From: Bacteroidia bacterium | GTDB lineage: Bacteria > Bacteroidota > Bacteroidia > Chitinophagales > Chitinophagaceae | Direction: 5' to 3' | DNA: 64,000 nt | Assembly (NCBI GenBank): GCA_030426665.1 | Contig: JAUHYD010000005.1 | Coordinates: 1-64,000 of the forward strand | Part shown: positions 25,501 through 34,500 of the stretch, one piece after another | Layout of the letters: each line of letters opens with the position of its first letter | How positions within the stretch are numbered: the stretch's first letter is position 1 | Notes under the pieces: generated by a model | What the model was told of the DNA's origin: nothing | The model's input: only the letters and a program-made list of their open reading frames with translations | Databases searched by the model: none | Program-made: the position numbers and the translations under genes

Positions 25501-28500
25501 AGTTACTGTTACTGACTTAGTAACTGTGTAACCATTTGCATCTGTAACTACTACGCTGTATGTACCGGCAGCCAGGCCAGTTACATCTTCTGTCGTAGCA
25601 CCGTTGCTCCAAGCATATGTATATGGTGTTGTTCCACCAGATACTGTCAAATCAGCAGTTCCGTTAGCACCGCCATTACAGCTAACATTTGTGTTCGTTA
25701 CTGTTGCTGTAAACTCAGATGGCTCAGTGATAACTACAGTCGCAGTTGTAGTACAACCGTTAGCATCTGTAATAGTTACACTGTAAGTTCCTGCTACCAA
25801 ACCGGTAAGGTCTTGAGTAGTTGCACCATTGCTCCAAGAATATGTATATGGAGTTGTTCCGCCAGATACAGTCAAATCAGCAGTACCATTATCACAACCA
25901 TAGCACAGTGCATTGGTTGCCGTAGCGCTTGCTGTTAATGTAGCAGGCTGAGTGATTGTTTTAGTTTGTGTTGTTGTACATCCGTTCGCATCGGTTACCA
26001 ATACACTATATGTACCGGCAACCAAACCACTGATATCTTCAGTAGTTGCTCCGTTGCTCCAAGAGTAAGTGTAAGCAGTTGTACCACCAGAAACAGTCAA
26101 ATCAACTGATCCATTACTTTCTCCATGACAACTAACATTAACCGAAGTTGAAGTTGATGTCAATGTTGCAGGCTCAGTTACGGTTACTGATTTAGTAATT
26201 GTATATCCATTTGCATCTGTAACTACTACGCTGTATGTACCGGCAGCCAGGCCAGTTACATCTTCTGTAGTTGCTCCGTTGCTCCATGCGTAAGTATATG
26301 GTGTAGTTCCACCAGACACAGTCAAGTCAGCAGTTCCATTATCACCACCATTACAGCTAACGTTTGTGTTGGTTACTGTTCCTGTGAACTCACTTGGCTC
26401 AGTGATTACTACTGTTGTAGTTGTAGTACAACCGTTTGCATCTGTAATGGTTACACTGTAAGTTCCTGCTACCAGACCGGTAAGGTCTTCAGTAGTAGCT
26501 CCGTTGCTCCAAGAGTATGTATATGGAGTTGTTCCACCAGCTACAGTCAAATCAGCTGTACCGTTATCACAACCATAGCACAAAGCATTAGTTGAAGTAG
26601 CGCTTGCTGTTAACGTTGCAGGCTGAGTGATCGTCTTTGTCTGTGTTGTTGTACATCCGTTAGCGTCTGTAACTAATACGCTGTAAGTACCGGCAGCCAA
26701 ACCACTGATATCTTGAGTAGTTGCGCCGTTGCTCCAAGAGTATGTGTATGCAGTTGTACCACCAGATACAGTCAAATCAACTGAACCATTGCTCTCACCA
26801 TAACAACTAACGTTAACTGCAGTTGACGATGAAGTCAATGTTGCTGGCTCAGTTACTGTTACTGACTTAGTAACTGTGTAACCATTTGCATCTGTAACTA
26901 CTACGCTGTATGTACCGGCAGCCAGGCCAGTTACATCTTCTGTCGTAGCACCGTTGCTCCAAGCATATGTATATGGTGTTGTTCCACCAGATACTGTCAA
27001 ATCAGCAGTTCCGTTAGCACCGCCATTACAGCTAACATTTGTGTTCGTTACTGTTGCTGTAAACTCAGATGGCTCAGTGATAACTACAGTCGCAGTTGTA
27101 GTACAACCGTTAGCATCTGTAATAGTTACACTGTAAGTTCCTGCTACCAAACCGGTAAGGTCTTGAGTAGTTGCACCATTGCTCCAAGAATATGTATATG
27201 GAGTTGTTCCGCCAGATACAGTCAAATCAGCAGTACCATTATCACAACCATAGCACAGTGCATTGGTTGCCGTAGCGCTTGCTGTTAATGTAGCAGGCTG
27301 AGTGATTGTTTTAGTTTGTGTTGTTGTACATCCGTTCGCATCGGTTACCAATACACTATATGTACCGGCAACCAAACCACTGATATCTTCAGTAGTTGCT
27401 CCGTTGCTCCAAGAGTAAGTGTAAGCAGTTGTACCACCAGAAACAGTCAAATCAACTGATCCATTACTTTCTCCATGACAACTAACATTAACCGAAGTTG
27501 AAGTTGATGTCAATGTTGCAGGCTCAGTTACGGTTACTGATTTAGTAATTGTATATCCATTTGCATCTGTAACTACTACGCTGTATGTACCGGCAGCCAG
27601 GCCAGTTACATCTTCTGTAGTTGCTCCGTTGCTCCATGCGTAAGTATATGGTGTAGTTCCACCAGACACAGTCAAGTCAGCAGTTCCATTATCACCACCA
27701 TTACAGCTAACGTTTGTGTTGGTTACTGTTCCTGTGAACTCACTTGGCTCAGTAATTAATACTGTCGTAGTTGTAGTACATCCGTTAGCATCAGTGATTG
27801 TTACACTGTAAGTTCCAGCAACAAGACCGGTAAGGTCTTCAGTAGTAGCACCGTTGCTCCAAGAGTATGTGTATGGAGTTGTTCCGCCTGCTACTGTCAA
27901 ATCAGCTGTTCCATTATCACAACCATAACACAATGCGTTGGTTGAAGTAGCACTTGCAGTTAATGTAGCAGGCTGTGTGATTGTCTTAGTTTGTGTTGTT
28001 GTACATCCGTTAGCATCTGTTACCAATACACTATATGTACCGGCAGCCAGACCACTAATATCTTCAGTTGTCGCGCCGTTGCTCCAGCTATAAGTGTAAG
28101 CAGTTGTACCACCTGAAACAGTCAAATCAACTGAACCATTGCTTTCTCCATGACAACTAACGTTAACTGCAGTTGAAGTAGATGTCAATGTTGCAGGCTC
28201 CGTTACGGTTACTGATTTAGTGATAGTATATCCATTTGCGTCAGTAACTACTACGCTGTAAGTACCGGCAGCTAGGCCAGTTACATCTTCTGTAGTAGCG
28301 CCGTTGCTCCAAGCATAAGTATATGGAGTTGTTCCACCAGATACTGTCAAGTCAGCTGTACCGTTAACACCACCGTTACAGCTAACGTTTGTATTAGTTA
28401 CTGTTCCTGTGAACTCAGATGGCTCAGTGATTACTACTGTGGCAGTTGCAGTACATCCGTTTGCATCTGTAATAGTTACACTATAAGTTCCTGCTACCAA

Positions 28501-31500
28501 ACCAGTTAGGTCTTGAGTAGTAGCGCCGTTGCTCCAAGAATATGTATATGGAGTAGTTCCACCAGCTACTGTCAAATCAGCAGTACCGTTATCACAACCA
28601 TAACACAATGCGTTGGTTGAAGTAGCACTCGCTGTTAACGTTGCAGGCTGAGTGATTGTTTTAGTTTGTGTTGTTGTACATCCGTTAGCATCTGTTACCA
28701 ATACACTGTAAGTACCGGCAGCCAATCCACTGATATCTTCTGTAGTCGCTCCGTTACTCCATGAGTATGTGTAAGCAGTAGTACCACCGGTAACAGTCAC
28801 ATCAACAGAACCATTGCTTTCTCCATGACAACTAACGTTAACTGCAGTTGAAGCAGAAGTAAGTGTTGCTGGCTCGGTTACGGTTACTGATTTAGTAATG
28901 GTATAACCGTTAGCATCAGTAACTACTACGCTGTAAGTACCGGCAGCCAGGCCAGTTACATCTTCTGTAGTTGCTCCGTTGCTCCAAGTGTATGTATACG
29001 GTGTAGTTCCACCAGATACTGTCAAGTCTGCAGTACCGTTAGCACCACCGTTACAGCTAACGTTTGTATTAGTTACTGTTCCTGTGAACTCAGATGGCTC
29101 AGTGATTACTACTGTGGCAGTTGCAGTACATCCGTTAGCATCTGTAATAGTTACACTATAAGTTCCTGCTACCAAACCAGTTAGGTCTTGAGTAGTAGCA
29201 CCGTTGCTCCAAGAATATGTATATGGAGTAGTTCCGCCAGCTACTGTCAAATCAGCTGTACCGTTATCACAACCATAACACAATGCATTTGTTGAAGTAG
29301 CGCTTGCTGTTAATGTTGCAGGCTGAGTGATAGTCTTTGTCTGTGTTGTTGTACATCCGTTAGCGTCTGTAACTAATACGCTGTAAGTACCGGCAGCCAA
29401 ACCGCTGATATCTTGAGTAGTTGCGCCGTTGCTCCAAGAGTATGTGTATGCAGTTGTACCGCCTGAAACAGTTACATCAACTGAACCATTGCTCTCACCA
29501 TAACAACTAACGTTAACTGCTGTTGAAGTAGAAGTAAGTGTTGCCGGCTCCGTTACTGTTACTGATTTAGTGATTGTATAACCATTTGCATCTGTAACTA
29601 CTACGCTGTATGTACCAGCAGACAAACCAGTTACATCTTCTGTTGTTGCACCGTTGCTCCAGGCGTATGTATATGGTGTAGTTCCACCAGACACAGTCAA
29701 GTCAGCAGTTCCATTATCACTACCGTTACAGCTAACATTTGTGTTGGTTACTGTTCCTGTGAACTCAGATGGCTCAGTAATAACTACTGTGGTAGTCGCA
29801 GTACAACCGTTAGCGTCAGTAATTGTTACACTGTAAGTTCCTGCTACCAGACCGGTAAGATCTTCTGTGGTCGCACCGTTGCTCCAAGAATATGTATATG
29901 GAGTTGTTCCGCCAGCTACTGTCAAATCAGCTGTACCATTATTACAACCATAGCACAGTGCATTGGTTGAAGTAGCACTTGCCGTTAATGTTGCAGGCTG
30001 TGTGATTGTTTTAATTTGTGTTGTTGTACATCCGTTAGCATCCGTTACCAATACACTATATGTTCCGGCAGCCAAACCACTGATATCTTCAGTAGTTGCT
30101 CCGTTGCTCCATGAGTATGTATAAGCAGTTGTACCACCTGAAACAGTCAAATCAACTGAACCATTGCTCTCACCGTTACAACTAACATTAACCGCTGTTG
30201 ATGTAGAAGTCAATGTTGCTGGCTCAGTTACTGTTACTGATTTAGTAATGGTATATCCATTTGCATCTGTAACTACTACGCTGTATGTACCGGCAGCAAG
30301 ACCAGTTACATCTTCTGTTGTAGCACCGTTGCTCCAAGCATATGTATATGGAGTAGTTCCGCCAGACACAGTCAAGTCAGCAGTTCCGTTAGCACCACCG
30401 TTACAGCTAACATTTGTGTTCGTTACTGTGCCGTTGAACTCAGATGGCTCGGTAATTACTACTGTTGTAGTTGTAGTACAACCGTTTGCATCTGTAATGG
30501 TTACACTGTAAGTTCCTGCTACCAGACCGGTAAGATCTTGAGTAGTAGCACCGTTGCTCCATGAGTAAGTATATGGAGTTGTTCCGCCAGCTACTGTCAA
30601 ATCAGCTGTACCGTTTGCACAACCATAGCACAAGGCATTGGTTGAAGTAGCACTTGCTGTTAATGTTGCAGGCTGTGTGATTGTCTTAGTTTGTGTTGTA
30701 GTACATCCGTTCGCATCTGTTACCAATACACTGTACGTACCGGCAGCCAAACCACTGATATCTTCAGTTGTCGCGCCGTTGCTCCATGAGTATGTGTAAG
30801 CAGTTGTACCACCTGATACAGTTACATCAACTGAACCATTACTCTCACCATAACAACTAACATTAACCGCTGTTGATGATGAAGTCAAAGTTGCAGGCTC
30901 TGTTACGTTTACTGACTTAGTAATGGTATATCCGTTTGCATCTGTAACTACTACGCTATAAGTGCCAGCAGATAACCCGCTTAAGTCCTGAGTTGTTGCT
31001 CCATTGCTCCAGGCGTATGTATATGGGGTTGTGCCGCCAGACACAGTCAGATCAGCAGTTCCGTTTGAACCACCGTTACAGCTAACATTGGTGTTGGTTA
31101 CTGTTCCGGTAAACTCACTTGGCTCTGTAACAACTACTGTAGTAGTTGTCGTACAACCATTTGCATCTGTGATGGTAACACTATATGTACCAGCTACCAG
31201 ACCGGTAAGGTCTTGAGTAGTAGCTCCGTTGCTCCATGAGTATGTATATGGAGTTGTTCCGCCAGCTACTGTCAAATCTGCTGTGCCGTTATCACAACCA
31301 TAGCACAAGGCGTTGGTTGCAGTAGCGCTTGCAGTTAATGTTGCCGGCTGTGTGATTGTCTTAGTTTGTGTTGTAGTACATCCGTTCGCATCTGTTACCA
31401 ATACACTGTACGTACCGGCAGCCAAACCACTGATGTCTTGAGTAGTTGCGCCGTTGCTCCATGAGTATGTATATGCTGTTGTTCCGCCTGTTACAGTGAC

Positions 31501-34500
31501 ATCAACAGAACCATTGCTCTCTCCGTTACAGCTAACATTAACTGCAGTTGACGTTGAAATCAATGTTGCCGGCTCTGTTACGGTTACTGATTTAGTGATA
31601 GTATAACCATTTGCATCTGTAACAACTACGCTATATGTACCTGCAGCCAAACCACTTAAGTCCTGAGTAGTTGCGCCGTTGCTCCAGGCGTAAGTATATG
31701 GTGTAGTTCCACCAGACACAGTCAAGTCAGCAGTTCCGTTAGTACCACCGTTACAGCTAACATTTGTGTTCGTTACTGTTCCGGTGAACTCACTTGGCTC
31801 AGTAATTACTACTGTTGTAGTGGTTGTACATCCATTAGCATCTGTGATGGTAACACTGTATGTACCTGCTACCAGACCGGCAAGGTCTTCAGTAGTAGCT
31901 CCATTGCTCCAAGAATATGTATATGGAGCTGTTCCGCCAGACACAGTCAAATCAGCGGTTCCGTTATCACAACCATAGCACAATGCATTAGTTGAAGTAG
32001 CGCTTGCTGTTAACGTTGCAGGCTGTGTGATTGTTTTAGTTTGTGTTGTAGTACATCCGTTAGCATCTGTTACCAATACACTGTAAGTACCGGCAGCCAA
32101 ACCAGTGATATCCTGAGTCGTTGCACCATTGCTCCAAGAGTAAGTATATGCTGTTGTACCTCCAGCTACGGTTACATCTACTGAACCATTGCTCTCGCCA
32201 TAACAACTAACATTAACCGCTGTTGATGTTGAAGTAAGTGTTGCAGGCTCGGTTACTGTTACTGACTTAGTAATGGTATAACCATTTGCATCTGTAACTA
32301 CTACGCTGTATGTACCGGCAGCAAGTCCAGATACATCTTCTGTTGTTGCGCCGTTGCTCCAGGCGTAAGTATATGGTGTAGTTCCACCGGATACTGTCAA
32401 ATCAGCAGTACCGTTTGAACCGCCGTTACAGCTAACATTTGTGTTCGTTACTGTTCCGGTGAACTCACTTGGCTCAGTGATTACAACTGTTGTAGTTGTA
32501 GTACAACCGTTTGCGTCTGTAATGGTTACACTGTAAGTTCCAGCTACCAGACCAGTAAGGTCTTGAGTTGTTGCGCCGTTGCTCCAGCTATATGTATATG
32601 GAGTAGTTCCACCAACTACCGTCAAATCAGCTGTACCGTTATCACAACCATAGCACAATGCATTAGTTGAAGTAGCGCTTGCAGTTAACGTCGCAGGCTG
32701 AGTTATTGTTTTAGTTTGTGTTGTTGTACATCCGTTCGCATCTGTTACCAATACACTATATGTTCCGGCAGCCAAACCACTGATATCTTCTGTAGTTGCG
32801 CCGTTACTCCAAGAGTAAGTGTATGGTGTAGTTCCACCTGAAACAGTCACATCAACTGAACCATTGCTCTCACCATAACAACTAACGTTAACCGCTGTTG
32901 ATGTTGAAGTCAGCAATGTTGGCTCATATAATATTTTCTCTTTAGTGGTCGTACACCCCTTAGAGTCAGTAATCAAAACAGTGTATGTGCCTGCACTTAA
33001 TCCACTAATATCTTGAGTTATTGCGTCGTTACTCCAGCTATAACTATACGTCGGCGTACCGCTGGTTACAGAAAGATTTATTGAACCATTACTACCACCA
33101 AAACAAGTCACATCAGAATATGAAGTCACCGTAGCAAATGGCACCGGATTCACTGAAATCGATTTCGTTACAAAACAACCTGTTGACAAAGAATAAGTAA
33201 TTTCAACAGTTCCATTTGCAACCCCGTTAACTACTCCGGACAACGGGTCAACGCTCGCTATTGAACTATTACTGCTACTCCATGTACCACCAGGCGTTTC
33301 ACTAGAATAAGTACCTAAAGAACCAACGCACAAGTCTGAAGAACCAGATATTGCCGCAGGACTCGGTACAACATTAATATTAACAGTTGCGGAACCGGAA
33401 CAACCATTTGCATCTATACCGGTTACTGTATAAGTTTTGTCGTGCGTAGTGGTCGTTGTTGGACTCGCGCAAGAAGTACAAGACAAGTAATAGTATGGAG
33501 ACCAAACATAAGAAACCCCACCAGTTGCGTTAAGTGTTGCAGTTGAACCATAACACAAATCAAAATCAAGACCGGCACTGATTACCGGTGCTGCATGAAC
33601 CGTTATAGTTTTAGTTGAATAGCAACCATAATAATTAAAACAGGAAATAATCGCAGTACCTGCAGAAACGCCCGTAATTTCACCAGACGAATTTACAGTG
33701 GCAACACTTGGATTGCTGCTAATCCATGTTCCGCCGGATGATCCGCAACTATGAGTAATTGTTGAACCAACACAAACCTCAGAGTCACCGGTTATCGGAC
33801 TTGGTGACGGCTTTACGTCAATATTAACGGTCGCTGAATTAGAACAACCATTTTCGTCGATACCAGTCACAGTATAAGTTTTGTCGTGTGTTGTAGTAGT
33901 CGTCGGACTAGCACAACTTGTACAAGACAAATAATAATAAGGAGACCAGGTATAGGATACACCACCAGTCGCGGTTAGTACAGCAGATGAACCATAACAC
34001 AAATCAAAGTCAGGTCCTGCGCTTATCGCCGGCAATGGGTTTACAGAAACCGTTATTGTTGCACTTGACTCACATCCCCAAGTCGAAGCAGTTACAGTAT
34101 AAGTCGTAGTAGCTGACGGGGAAGCAGTCGGGTTATCACAATCATCACATGACAGGCCTGAAGAGGGTGACCAAGTATAGTGTGTGTCACCAGATACAGA
34201 GAGTACAGTTGAAGTTCCTTCGCAAATTGCTACATCGCTACTTGTTGTAAGCGTTGGACCGGCAATTACATTTACTGTTTTAGTAGCGTAGCACCCGCCT
34301 GAAATAACATAAGATATTATTGCAGACCCTGCAGAAACGCCGGTAACTACTCCTGTGCTCACGTTCACCGTCGCTACAGAAGTATTGCTGCTGCTCCATG
34401 TACCACCTGAAGTGGAGCTACTGTATGTAGTAGATTCGCCTCCACAAATATAAGAATCTCCGGATATGGACGCAGCTGTTGATGTCACATCGATGTGTAC

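Larger units (their letters stand above)
18075..32930 (-). repeat. 22-copy 675-bp higher-order repeat array (three SprB repeats per unit)
   Basis: The protein repeats in units of 225 aa, each made of three SprB-type repeats of 75 aa: A (VNVSC.GESNG), B (TNALCYGC.NG) and C (TNVSCNG..NG). The B-type marker recurs on the plus strand from about 18475 to 32650 at exact 675-bp steps, which gives 22 copies with no visible insertion or deletion over about 14.85 kb. Copies differ mostly at synonymous positions. Boundaries are approximate to a few codons. SprB repeats are beta-rich folds of long adhesins. Confidence 0.95.

Noticed and set aside
18137-31978. Repeated plus-strand open frames of 60-115 aa across the SprB array (for example 24929-25111, 25604-25786, 26954-27136)
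   Set aside because: They are antisense shadows of the minus-strand repeat gene, recurring at the same 675-bp phase; the minus-strand frame has domains, signal peptide and sorting domain.
18075-32930. CRISPR-like regular repeat array
   Set aside because: The period is 675 bp, the whole unit is coding and conserved as protein, and there are no short repeats with unique spacers or nearby cas genes.
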